From Streptomyces sulfonofaciens (lineage in GTDB: Bacteria > Actinomycetota > Actinomycetes > Streptomycetales > Streptomycetaceae), in the NCBI RefSeq assembly GCF_014656295.1, contig NZ_BNCD01000002.1, positions 186,001-250,000 of the forward strand: a stretch of 64,000 nucleotides of DNA, written 5' to 3'. The notes beneath the pieces were generated by a model. The model was not told the origin of the DNA. It saw nothing but the letters and a program-made list of their open reading frames with translations, and did no database searches. Every line of letters begins with the position of its first letter. Positions within the stretch are counted from its first letter, which is position 1. The position numbers and the translations under genes are program-made. Below, in pieces: positions 42,832 to 50,430 of the stretch.

Positions 42832-42855
42832 CACCGGGCCCGCGGCCTGCGCCCG

Positions 42856-43320
42856 TCAGCGCAGCAGACCCAGCCCTCCGACGAGTCGGTTGATGCGGTT
42901 GCGGGGCCCCACCAGGCTGACCGCGCAGTACGCCAGGTCCCCTGCCGCGGTGCCGGCCAGCTCCGCGAGATAGGCGTCGTAGACCCGGGCGGTCTGGGCG
43001 GGCTCCGGCATGTCGACGATCAGGAGCTCGTCGTACCCGGCCGCCTTGGCGCGCACCGCCCGCACGGTCGCCGCATCGGCGGCCAGCACCGAGCAGCCAG
43101 TCCAGGGCAGGCCCGGGTGCCGGACGCCGTCGGCGTCCTCGCCCGCGCGCCCGAGCAGGTCGGGAAGGGCCTTCCCGACGGCCGCGGCCATGCAGGCCGC
43201 CGCGTTCACCACGCGTCCGGCAGGAAGCCCCTCGTCGACGACGATGACCCATTTGAGCCTGGTCTGCCGGGTCGAAAGATCGGTACGAACGTCCTGGTCG
43301 GACAGGTGGGGAGTGGACAC
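42856..43320 (-). CDS. DUF2000-family protein
   Basis: A 154-residue protein of the DUF2000 family (KWVIVVDEGLPAGRVVNAAA opening, GCSVLAAD, then a YDAYLAELA helix and GPRNRINRLVGGLGLLR end). Its fold resembles peptidyl-tRNA hydrolase-2-like proteins; function is unknown. GTG 43320 has AAGGAG nine bases upstream. It is divergent from the Lrp/AsnC regulator gene, a pairing I recall from other Streptomyces, so the regulator probably controls it. Confidence 0.8.
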   Translation of the reverse strand: MSTPHLSDQDVRTDLSTRQTRLKWVIVVDEGLPAGRVVNAAACMAAAVGKALPDLLGRAGEDADGVRHPGLPWTGCSVLAADAATVRAVRAKAAGYDELLIVDMPEPAQTARVYDAYLAELAGTAAGDLAYCAVSLVGPRNRINRLVGGLGLLR

Positions 43321-43443
43321 CGCAAACTCCTTGTGGCACGGGCGGGCGCAACATCCGTGTGTCCCGCTCTGCCCGGATACGCTAGGCAGACCTCTGGCAT
43401 CGGTCATCCGTCGGCGAACTTCGTACGGCATATCGTGGCGGTC

Positions 43444-43959
43444 ATGGAACTTGATGCACTGGACCGTGCCCTGCTGCGGGAACTGCAGAACGATGCACGG
43501 CAGACCAACCGCGACCTGGCCGCCAAGACCGGCGTCTCCCCCTCGACCTCGCTGGAGCGCGTCCGGCTGCTGCGCGAGCACGGCGTCATCACCGGCTACC
43601 ACGCGGCCCTGGACCTGGACGCGGCCGGCCGTCCGGTGCAGGCCCTGATCTCCGTGCGCATCCGGCCGCCGGCCCGGCCCGTCATCGAGGGGTTCCGCGA
43701 GTGGGCCGCGCAACTGCCGGAGACCATCGGCCTCTTCGTCACCTCCGGCGCCCACGACTTCCTGCTGCACATCGCCGTCCCCGATGTGAACGGCGTGTAC
43801 GCCTTCGTCATCGACCGTCTCACCGAGCGCCGCGAGGTCGCGGACGTGCAGACCACGCTGGTCTACGAACACGTCAGGACCCGCCGTATCGAACCCGCGG
43901 GCGGCGACCGCGACCGGGCCCGCGCGGCCCGGCCCCGGCCGCGCGAACGCACCCGGTGA
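43444..43959 (+). CDS. Lrp/AsnC-family regulator
   Basis: A 171-residue regulator: HTH_AsnC at 1-60 (LDALDRALLRELQNDARQTNRDLAAKTGVS) and a RAM/AsnC ligand domain at about 65-145 with the GAHDFLLHIAV strand. The last 25 residues are Arg-rich. Such proteins are octameric amino-acid-responsive regulators. It is divergent from the DUF2000 gene across 123 bases; no ribosome site is obvious before ATG 43444, and a leaderless or short-leader transcript is possible. Confidence 0.87.
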   Translation: MELDALDRALLRELQNDARQTNRDLAAKTGVSPSTSLERVRLLREHGVITGYHAALDLDAAGRPVQALISVRIRPPARPVIEGFREWAAQLPETIGLFVTSGAHDFLLHIAVPDVNGVYAFVIDRLTERREVADVQTTLVYEHVRTRRIEPAGGDRDRARAARPRPRERTR

Positions 43960-44020
43960 CCGCGCACCGCCCATGAGCCCCGCAGGCGCCGTCGTGCCCC
44001 GGCGGGCGCGGCCCGTTTGA

Positions 44021-44038
44021 CCTGGAGCGCACTCCAGG
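44021..44038. promoter_or_regulatory. MerR-type operator (NmlR-like) before the MerR/AKR operon
   Basis: CCTGGAGCGCACTCCAGG begins at the last bases of a TTGACC -35 box (44017-44022), and the likely -10 (CAGGCT, 44042-44047) is 19 bases away. The long spacer and palindrome are the hallmark of MerR activation. The sequence resembles NmlR/AdhR operators. Confidence 0.7.
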
Positions 44039-44054
44039 GAGCAGGCTGGTGTGC

Positions 44055-44468
44055 ATGGACGATCTGATCCTGCCCGACGTGCCCGACGTCCCCGACGAGG
44101 GCCTGCCCATCGGCGAGGCCGCGGCCGCCTGCGGTCTGAGCGTCGACACCGTGCGCTACTACGAGCGTGCCGGTCTGACCCTCACCCGCACGCCCCGCTC
44201 CTCCTCGGGGCAGCGCCGGTACGGCACGCGCGACCTGGCCTGGCTGTCGGGTCTCGTGATGCTGCGCGGCACGGGCATGCCGATCGCGGACATCCGCAGG
44301 TACGCGGCGCTGGCCCGCGAGGAGGGCACCGAGAAGGAGCGTCTGAGCCTGCTGGAGGAGCACCGGAACAAGGTGGTGCACGAGATGGAGCAGACCCGGC
44401 GGCACCTGGCGGCGATCGACAGGAAGATCGAGGCATACCGGCGGACGGCCGGCACACAGAAGGCGTGA
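44055..44468 (+). CDS. MerR-family regulator (NmlR/AdhR type)
   Basis: A 137-residue MerR protein: winged helix at about 16-85 (IGEAAAACGLSVDTVRYYERAGL), then a coiled-coil dimerisation helix (EHRNKVVHEMEQTRRHLAAIDRKIEAYR). It lacks the cysteine-rich metal-binding tail of MerR/ZntR, fitting the NmlR group that senses aldehydes or nitrosative stress, though no conserved sensor Cys is obvious beyond the one in the DNA-binding domain. It lies five bases before the aldo-keto reductase gene, which it should activate. GTG 44049 is an alternative start. Confidence 0.85.
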   Translation: MDDLILPDVPDVPDEGLPIGEAAAACGLSVDTVRYYERAGLTLTRTPRSSSGQRRYGTRDLAWLSGLVMLRGTGMPIADIRRYAALAREEGTEKERLSLLEEHRNKVVHEMEQTRRHLAAIDRKIEAYRRTAGTQKA

Positions 44469-44473
44469 ACCTC

Positions 44474-45457
44474 ATGAAGACGACCGAGCTGGGGAGCCAG
44501 GGGCTGAGGGTACCGGTGCAGGGATTCGGTGCCATGGGCATGAGTGCGTTCTACGGCGAAGGCGACGAGCGGGAGTCGACGGCCACCCTCAACCGGGCGC
44601 TGGACCTGGGAATCACCCTCATCGACACCGCGGAGGCGTACGGTCCCTTCGAGAACGAGAAGCTGATCTCCCGGGCCCTCGGCCACCGCCGCGACGAGAT
44701 CGTGCTGGCGACGAAGTTCGGCACCGAGTTCGACGACGACGGCACACCGCACGGCCTCAACGGCAGGCCCGCGTACGTGCACCGGGCCGCGGACCGCTCG
44801 CTGCGCCACCTCGGCACCGACGTCATCGACCTCTACTACCTGCACCGCGTCGACCCGGCCACGCCCATAGAGGAGACGGTCGGCGCCATGGGGGAGCTGG
44901 TCACGGCCGGCAAGGTCCGCTACCTCGGCCTGTCGGAGGCCGCCGCCGACACCGTCCGGCGCGCCCACGCCGTGCATCCGATCAGCGCACTCCAGTCGGA
45001 GCTCTCACTGTTCACCCAGGACCTGCTCGGCAACGGGATCAAGGCCACGCTGGACGAGCTGGGCATCGGCCTGGTGGCGTTCTCGCCGATGGGACGCGGC
45101 TTCCTCTCCGGCGCGATCACGACGGTCGACGACCTCGCCCCGGACGACGCCCGCCGCGGCCTCCCCCGGTTCTCGCCGCAGAGCATCGAGGCCAACCTCC
45201 GCCTGGTCGACGAGGTCAGGTCGATCGCCGCGGCCCGCGGTGCGACAGCGGCGCAGATCGCGCTGGCGTGGGTGGCGGCCCAGGGCGCCGTGCCCATCCC
45301 CGGCACCAAACGGCGCGCCTACCTGGAGGAGAACGCCGCGGCCGCCGACCTCGTCCTCACCGACGGCGAACTCGCCGCACTGCACGAGGCGGTACCGCCC
45401 AGGGCGGTCAGCGGGGCGCGCAACACCGAACAGGGCCTTGCCACCACCAATCGCTAG
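44474..45457 (+). CDS. Aldo/keto reductase
   Basis: A 327-residue TIM-barrel reductase (AKR13/YghZ-like group). The catalytic tetrad is visible: Asp in IDTAEAYG with its Tyr, Lys in LATKFG, and His in YYLHRVD. NADP binding is at IPGTKRRAYLEENAAA. It reduces aldehydes or ketones with NADPH. Co-transcribed with the MerR regulator, so probably induced by reactive carbonyls. Confidence 0.87.
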   Translation: MKTTELGSQGLRVPVQGFGAMGMSAFYGEGDERESTATLNRALDLGITLIDTAEAYGPFENEKLISRALGHRRDEIVLATKFGTEFDDDGTPHGLNGRPAYVHRAADRSLRHLGTDVIDLYYLHRVDPATPIEETVGAMGELVTAGKVRYLGLSEAAADTVRRAHAVHPISALQSELSLFTQDLLGNGIKATLDELGIGLVAFSPMGRGFLSGAITTVDDLAPDDARRGLPRFSPQSIEANLRLVDEVRSIAAARGATAAQIALAWVAAQGAVPIPGTKRRAYLEENAAAADLVLTDGELAALHEAVPPRAVSGARNTEQGLATTNR

Positions 45458-45834
45458 CGTCTTGGGGTTCGGATCGGGCCGGATCGGGGAGCGGGGTCCG
45501 GTGCGTGCGGCTGCAGGGCGCAGGAGGGAGTCGACGCGGGGCGTCGGGACCGGCGGCAACGCCGCAGACGCGCGTGGCAGGGCCGCGAACCCGGCCTGAT
45601 CCGAACGACAGGCCCTGGCGGTACCCGTCGCGGCGCCGGCCGGCAGGCCGGGACCCCGCCCTGATCCGGACGTGCCGGGACGGCCGCGGCTGAACGGCGG
45701 GCGGCGCCGGGTGAACACACCGCGACGGCGGCCCCAACACACGCCGTCGCCCTCTTCCCCGCGGCGCCCGGCCGTGCTGAAGTCCCCCCGAGACGCAGTG
45801 ATGCGACCGGTGGCGAGACTTCAGGGGTGGGACT
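45458..45834. other. 377-base region between the AKR and the glycosidase-domain gene
   Basis: No gene. A hairpin GCGACGGCG (45722-45730)/CGCCGTCGC (45742-45750) followed by CCTCTTCCCC looks like a terminator. An eight-base inverted repeat CTGAAGTC (45777-45784)/GACTTCAG (45817-45824) ends just before the ribosome site of the next gene, and AGTCCC could alternatively pair with GGGACT over that site. Confidence 0.45.
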
Positions 45835-47091
45835 GTGGCACAGCGATCTGTCCGGGAATCCAGACGTGTCCGTTCGGCGGCGACCGCGCTCGCCGCCTGC
45901 GGCGTCCTCATGGCGGGCGGGGTGGCGGGCGCCGGGTCGGCGGCGGCCGCACAGGGCGTGGCGGTCGACACCGCGCGCAGCACCGGCATCGCGCCCGGTG
46001 TGGTGTACCAGGACATCGGCCTCACCGCCTCGCACGGTCAGGTCAACGGCCATCTGATCACCGTCGACCTGCGCAATCCGCACGTGGGCGTCGACCTGTT
46101 GCACGGCGCCTCGGCCACCGACCGCGAGCCGGTGTCCGAACTCGCCGACGCACAGGGAGCGGTGGCGGGCGTGAACGGCGACTTCTTCAACATCTCGGAG
46201 ACGCATTCCGGTGTGCAGCCCACCGGTTCCTCCGACGGCCCCGCCATCGCCGCAGGACACCAGCTCAAGGCCGCCGTGCCGGACGGCCAGCGGTTCGGGC
46301 CCGCGCTGCCGCCCGGCACCTCCACCAAGGACGTCATCGGGGTGGGTGCCGACCGCAGGGGCCGCCTGGACAGCCTGGTCCTGAGGGGCGCGGTGCTCAC
46401 CGGGAACGGCACGCTGCCGCTGAGCGGCCTGAACCAGTACGCGGTGCCGGAGAACGGCGTGGGCGCGTACACCCCGGACTGGGGCAGCGTCTCCCGGGCC
46501 CGCGCCGTCTGCGGCACCGACACCGTGCGCGGGGCGCCGTGCAGCACCGACACCTACGAGGTGACGGTGCGCGCCGGCCGGGTCGTCGCGGCCTCCGGCA
46601 CGCCGGGCTCGGGCGCGATAGCGCCGGGGTCGGTGGTCCTGGTCGGCCGTGAGGCGGGCGCCGACGCACTGCGCGCGCTGGCCCCGGGGACGCACGTCCG
46701 GATCTCCCACCACCTCGCGGCGCAGGGCCGCACCCCGCTGACGTTCGCCGTCGGCGGCTTCCCCGTGCTGCGCGACGGCAGCCCGCTCGCCGGACTCGAC
46801 ACCGTCACCGCCGCCACCCGTACGGCTGCCGGTGTCGGCGCCCACGGCCGCCTGCTCTACCTCCTCGCCCTGGACGGCACCGCCGAGACCAGCGCGGGCC
46901 TGACGATCGGTGAGCTGGCCTCGGTCATGCGCGGCTTCGGCGCCGACGACGCGGTCAACCTCGACGGCGGAGGGTCCACCACCCTGGTCACCCGCGATCC
47001 CGGCGCCTCCCGGGTGACGGTCCGCAACCACCCGGGCGGCGGCGCGGAGCGCCCGGTGCCCAACGGGATAGGCGTGTTCTCCCGGCCCTGA
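45835..47091 (+). CDS. Secreted phosphodiester glycosidase (NAGPA-domain) protein
   Basis: A 418-residue secreted protein with a signal peptide ending near residue 39 (SAAAA). The NAGPA domain (PF09992) shows AGVNGDFFNISETHSGVQPTG, FAVGGFPVLRDG and the signature DDAVNLDGGGSTTLV near the C-terminus. Relatives remove GlcNAc from phosphodiesters or hydrolyse phosphoglycan and teichoic-acid-like links. Cys pairs (VCGTD ... PCSTD) suit an extracellular protein. GTG 45835 follows AGGGGTGGGA. The substrate here is unknown. Confidence 0.82.
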   Translation: MAQRSVRESRRVRSAATALAACGVLMAGGVAGAGSAAAAQGVAVDTARSTGIAPGVVYQDIGLTASHGQVNGHLITVDLRNPHVGVDLLHGASATDREPVSELADAQGAVAGVNGDFFNISETHSGVQPTGSSDGPAIAAGHQLKAAVPDGQRFGPALPPGTSTKDVIGVGADRRGRLDSLVLRGAVLTGNGTLPLSGLNQYAVPENGVGAYTPDWGSVSRARAVCGTDTVRGAPCSTDTYEVTVRAGRVVAASGTPGSGAIAPGSVVLVGREAGADALRALAPGTHVRISHHLAAQGRTPLTFAVGGFPVLRDGSPLAGLDTVTAATRTAAGVGAHGRLLYLLALDGTAETSAGLTIGELASVMRGFGADDAVNLDGGGSTTLVTRDPGASRVTVRNHPGGGAERPVPNGIGVFSRP

Positions 47092-47110
47092 CGGGTCGCT
47101 GGGGCGGCAC

Positions 47111-47147
47111 GGTCCGCAGCGGACCCGGCGACGCTCCGCAGCGGAGC
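47111..47147. terminator. Pair of short palindromes after the glycosidase gene
   Basis: GGTCCGC-A-GCGGACC and GCTCCGC-A-GCGGAGC are near copies of one another. They lie between convergent genes and may end transcription; the repeated unit GCTCCGC/GTCCG continues to about 47215. Confidence 0.45.
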
Positions 47148-47293
47148 CGGGCGGCGCTCCGTCGCGGTCCGTGCCGACCGGGCCGCGACTCCGTTCCGGT
47201 CCGCCGCGGTCCGTGCCGCCGGAGTGCCGCCCTGACGTGCCAGGGCCCCCGGCGGCCGGTGGCTGCCCGGGACCCCGGCGGGGGGCGGGGACC

Positions 47294-48208
47294 TCAGCGC
47301 AGGGAGAGGGCGGCGGACAGCTCGCGCCACTCGGGCAGCGGCAGGGCCGCTCCCCGGCCGTCCCCGGCCAGCGCCTGGAGGGCGACGTGGTCTGCGCCCG
47401 CGGCGATGAACGCGTCGACACGGGCCTTGGCCTGCTCGACACCGCCCAGGGCGAAGAGCGCGTCCAGGAGGCGGTTGCTGCCGCCGTCGCCGAAGTCGTG
47501 CTCCTCGAAGCCCAGCCGGAGCAGATTGCTGGTGTAGTTGGGCATCCGCAGGTACATCGCCAGCGTCTGGCGCGCGATGGCCCTGGCCTTCTCCAGGTCG
47601 GGCTCCAGGACGACCTTGAGCTCCGGGGCCAGCAGCGCGTCGGGGCCGAGCGTCTCACGGGCCTGCCCCACGTGTTCCGCGGTGACCAGGTACGGATGGG
47701 CGCCGCGGGACCGCTCGGCGGAGAGCGCGAGCATCCGCGGGCCGAGCGCGGCAAGCACCCGCCGCTCCTGCGGCACGGGACGCTCCGCCGCGTCGAGCGC
47801 GTCCAGGTAGGCCACCATGTGCGAGTACGGCTTGGCGTACTGCGGCGCCAGCACACTGTGGCTGACGCCGAGACCGAGGACGAACCTGCCCGGGGCGCGC
47901 TCCTCGACCTGCGCCACCTGTGCGGCGACGTCCTGCGCCGCGTGCTCCCAGATACTGAGGATGCCGGTGGCCACGGTGATGCGCGGGGCGGCGTCCACGA
48001 TGGCCGCGGCGTCGGCCATCGTGGGGTTGCCGCCCACCCAGACGGTGCCGTACCCCAGCTCGTCCAGCTCGGCGACCGCGTCGGTGACGGCGCCGCGCTG
48101 TGCCGGGTCGGCGTCCGCGATCTTCAGCGAGGGACTCCAGATGCCGATGCGGCCGAACAACTGATGCGTGTCAGAACTCATGGAACGACCAGCGAGCGCA
48201 CCGGTCAC
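47294..48208 (-). CDS. F420-dependent LLM-class oxidoreductase (TIGR03620-like)
   Basis: A 304-residue luciferase-like barrel protein. Marks are GRIGIWSPSLK, the VWVGGNPTMADAAAIVDAAPRITVATGILSIWEH block that precedes the cofactor site, and FVLGLGVSHSVLAP. These fit the actinobacterial TIGR03620 F420-dependent group; F420 rather than FMN is expected but unproven. GTG 48208 is chosen over ATG 48181 because AGGAGGAA lies six bases upstream. Monocistronic; the substrate is unknown. Confidence 0.82.
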   Translation of the reverse strand: MTGALAGRSMSSDTHQLFGRIGIWSPSLKIADADPAQRGAVTDAVAELDELGYGTVWVGGNPTMADAAAIVDAAPRITVATGILSIWEHAAQDVAAQVAQVEERAPGRFVLGLGVSHSVLAPQYAKPYSHMVAYLDALDAAERPVPQERRVLAALGPRMLALSAERSRGAHPYLVTAEHVGQARETLGPDALLAPELKVVLEPDLEKARAIARQTLAMYLRMPNYTSNLLRLGFEEHDFGDGGSNRLLDALFALGGVEQAKARVDAFIAAGADHVALQALAGDGRGAALPLPEWRELSAALSLR

Positions 48209-48359
48209 AGTTATTCCTCCTCATCGGCGCGCACTTCGGGCGTCACGCCGCCAGGGGTCGAAAGCGGCCGCCGCCCATCCTCGCCGATCACCGCGCGGCC
48301 GCGGCCGGCACATGCCGGCACCTGCGCCCGCGTCACCCGATCGAATGCCCCGCGCCCCG

Positions 48360-50285
48360 CTACCTGGCCGATGCCACCGCCGCCTCCACCGCGGCAGAGA
48401 GGCTGTCGACGTCGTACGGGCCGTGGTGGCGGCGGCCGTTGACGAAGAACGTCGGGGTGCCCGACACCCCGCTCAGGTCGGCGCTCTCCATGTCCTGCGC
48501 GATGCGCACCGCCCCGGCCCTGCTCCGCAGCGCACGGCGGAACCGTTCCGTGTCGAGTCCCATCTCCTCGGCGTAGCGGATCAGATGGCGCCTTTCCAGC
48601 TCCCCCTGGTGGTCCAGGAGGCGGTCGTGCATCTCCCAGAACGCGCCCTGCTCCGCCGCCGCCTCCGTGGCCTCCGCGGCGAGCCGGGCGTGCGGGTGCA
48701 CATCGCTGAGCGGCAGGTGCCGCCACACGTAGCGCACCTCGTCGCCGAAGCTCGCCAGCAGGTCCCTGATGATCGGCTCGGCCTGGCCGCAGTACGGGCA
48801 CTCGAAGTCGCCGTACTCCACCAGCGTCACCGGTGCGTCGTGGGGCCCGCGTACCCGGTCGCGCTCCGGGTCGACCGGCTCGGCCAGGTCGACGAAGCCC
48901 TGTGCGGTGCCGTACAGGGCGCGGGCCCGCCAGCGCGGTGGGAGGGCCGAGACGACGAGTGCCACCGTCCAGGTGGTCGGCAGGGCGCACAGGACCGCGG
49001 CGAGCACTCCGAGTTTGGCTTCCGCGAGCTGCTCGCCGTGGAAGGCCAGGGTCGCGATCAGCAGGGACACGGTGAAGCCGACGCCCGCGATGGTGCCGCC
49101 GGCCGTGACCGCGGCCCAGCCGGCACTCGGGCGCAGCCGGCCCTTGCTGAGCTTGAATGCCAGCCACGAGGAGCCCGCGATGCCGCACGGCTTGCCGAGC
49201 GTGTAGGCGAGCAGGATGCCCCAGGTGACGGGTGAGCCGACGGCGCGGGAGAGCAGATCGGTGCCGATCGTCACGCCGGCGTTGGCGAGCGCGAAGAGCG
49301 GCACGATCACATAGCTCGTCCACGGGTGGTAGAGCCGCTGCAGCCGTTCGTTCGGGGAGAGCGCCTCGGCCAGGCCCCTGCGTGCCGAGCGCTCCAGCTC
49401 CGGCGTCGGCTGCTCGCGGAACTCCCTGAAGAGGTCGCTGGCCCGCTCCAGATCGCTGCGCACCGCCGGATACGCGTAGGTGAGCAGCCCCATGACCAGC
49501 CCGACGACGACCGCCTCGACGCCGGAGAGGAAGAACGCGACCCAGGCGGTGCCGCCCAGCACCGCGTCCACGGGGCCGCGCCGCACCCCGGCGGTGTGCA
49601 GCACCAGGACGACTACGAGCACCCCCACGCCGACCAGCAGCGCGGTCCGCGAGACCGAGCCGCTGTAGGCCACCGTGATCACGCAGAGCGCCACCAGGTC
49701 GTCGACGACGGTCACGCTCAGGATGAAGGTCCGCAGCACCCGGGGGAAGCGGGACCCGAAGAGCGACAGGAGGCCCAGGGCGAACGCGGTGTCCGTGGAC
49801 ATCGCCGCGCCCCAGCCGTGTGCGGTGGAGTGCCCGGCGTTGAGAGCGAGGTAGATCCCGACGGGGACCAGCATGCCGCTGAGACCGGCCAGCAGCGGCA
49901 CCACGACCTGGCGGCGCTCGCGCAGGTCGCCCATGTCGAGCTCGCGGCGCGCCTCCAGGCCCACGACGAAGAAGAAGAACGTCATCAGGCCGTCGTTCAC
50001 CCAGTGCCGCAGGTCCTGGGAGAGCCCGTGACCGCCCACCCGGATGACGAGGTCGCTGCCCCAGAACGCGGCGTAGGCGCCCGGCGCCGCGTTGGCCCAG
50101 GCCACGGCGCCCACCGTGGCCAGGACGAGCACCACCGCGCTGCCGACCTCGGTGCGCAGGAACTCCCGCAGCGGGGTCGTCAGGTTCCTGGTCCAGACGC
50201 TGTACGAGGAGTAGGAAGGCGCCGACGGCGAGGCGGGCGGTGGCGGGGAGGACGATGAATCGTCCCTGTCATGCGGGCGGCTCAT
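48360..50285 (-). CDS. nhaA: Na+/H+ antiporter NhaA fused to a C-terminal DsbA-like thioredoxin domain
   Basis: A 641-residue fusion. Residues about 30-425 are NhaA with some 12 membrane helices; the tandem aspartates of the ion site are in TVVDDLVALCV, and the AAMSTDTAFALG helix is also conserved. Residues about 440-635 form a DSBA-like thioredoxin domain with active site CPYC (FECPYCGQAE) and a cis-Pro loop SGTPTFF. The CPYC domain lies on the cytoplasmic or external face depending on helix count. NhaA exchanges Na+ for H+ at high pH; the added domain is typical of actinobacteria. ATG 50285 has AGAGGGA. Divergent from the FUSC gene. Confidence 0.88.
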   Translation of the reverse strand: MSRPHDRDDSSSSPPPPASPSAPSYSSYSVWTRNLTTPLREFLRTEVGSAVVLVLATVGAVAWANAAPGAYAAFWGSDLVIRVGGHGLSQDLRHWVNDGLMTFFFFVVGLEARRELDMGDLRERRQVVVPLLAGLSGMLVPVGIYLALNAGHSTAHGWGAAMSTDTAFALGLLSLFGSRFPRVLRTFILSVTVVDDLVALCVITVAYSGSVSRTALLVGVGVLVVVLVLHTAGVRRGPVDAVLGGTAWVAFFLSGVEAVVVGLVMGLLTYAYPAVRSDLERASDLFREFREQPTPELERSARRGLAEALSPNERLQRLYHPWTSYVIVPLFALANAGVTIGTDLLSRAVGSPVTWGILLAYTLGKPCGIAGSSWLAFKLSKGRLRPSAGWAAVTAGGTIAGVGFTVSLLIATLAFHGEQLAEAKLGVLAAVLCALPTTWTVALVVSALPPRWRARALYGTAQGFVDLAEPVDPERDRVRGPHDAPVTLVEYGDFECPYCGQAEPIIRDLLASFGDEVRYVWRHLPLSDVHPHARLAAEATEAAAEQGAFWEMHDRLLDHQGELERRHLIRYAEEMGLDTERFRRALRSRAGAVRIAQDMESADLSGVSGTPTFFVNGRRHHGPYDVDSLSAAVEAAVASAR

Positions 50286-50350
50286 CGCTGGTCCCTCTTC
50301 CCGGCGTGGATGACTCGGCCGACCGCCCGGTAGGCAGTACCGTCGCCTGA

Positions 50351-50383
50351 GCCGTACCGTAATCGATCGGCGATTCGTACGGC
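50351..50383. promoter_or_regulatory. Inverted repeat between nhaA and the FUSC gene
   Basis: GCCGTAC (50351-50357) and GTACGGC (50377-50383) flank a 19-base spacer containing AATCGAT. It lies in the 145-base divergent promoter region and could be an operator. Confidence 0.4.
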
Positions 50384-50430
50384 AGGGAGCAACATGGCCG
50401 TGCGGACCGCGGCTCTGAGCAGGGGACCGA

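Noticed and set aside
40579..42834. A 751-codon minus-strand frame over the two-component system
   Set aside because: The plus strand encodes a complete kinase with all motifs; the minus frame shows none.
47111..47215. Repeated GCTCCGC/GTCCG units as a CRISPR-like array
   Set aside because: Units are short, irregular and self-complementary with no spacers or cas genes; they fit terminator-like palindromes.
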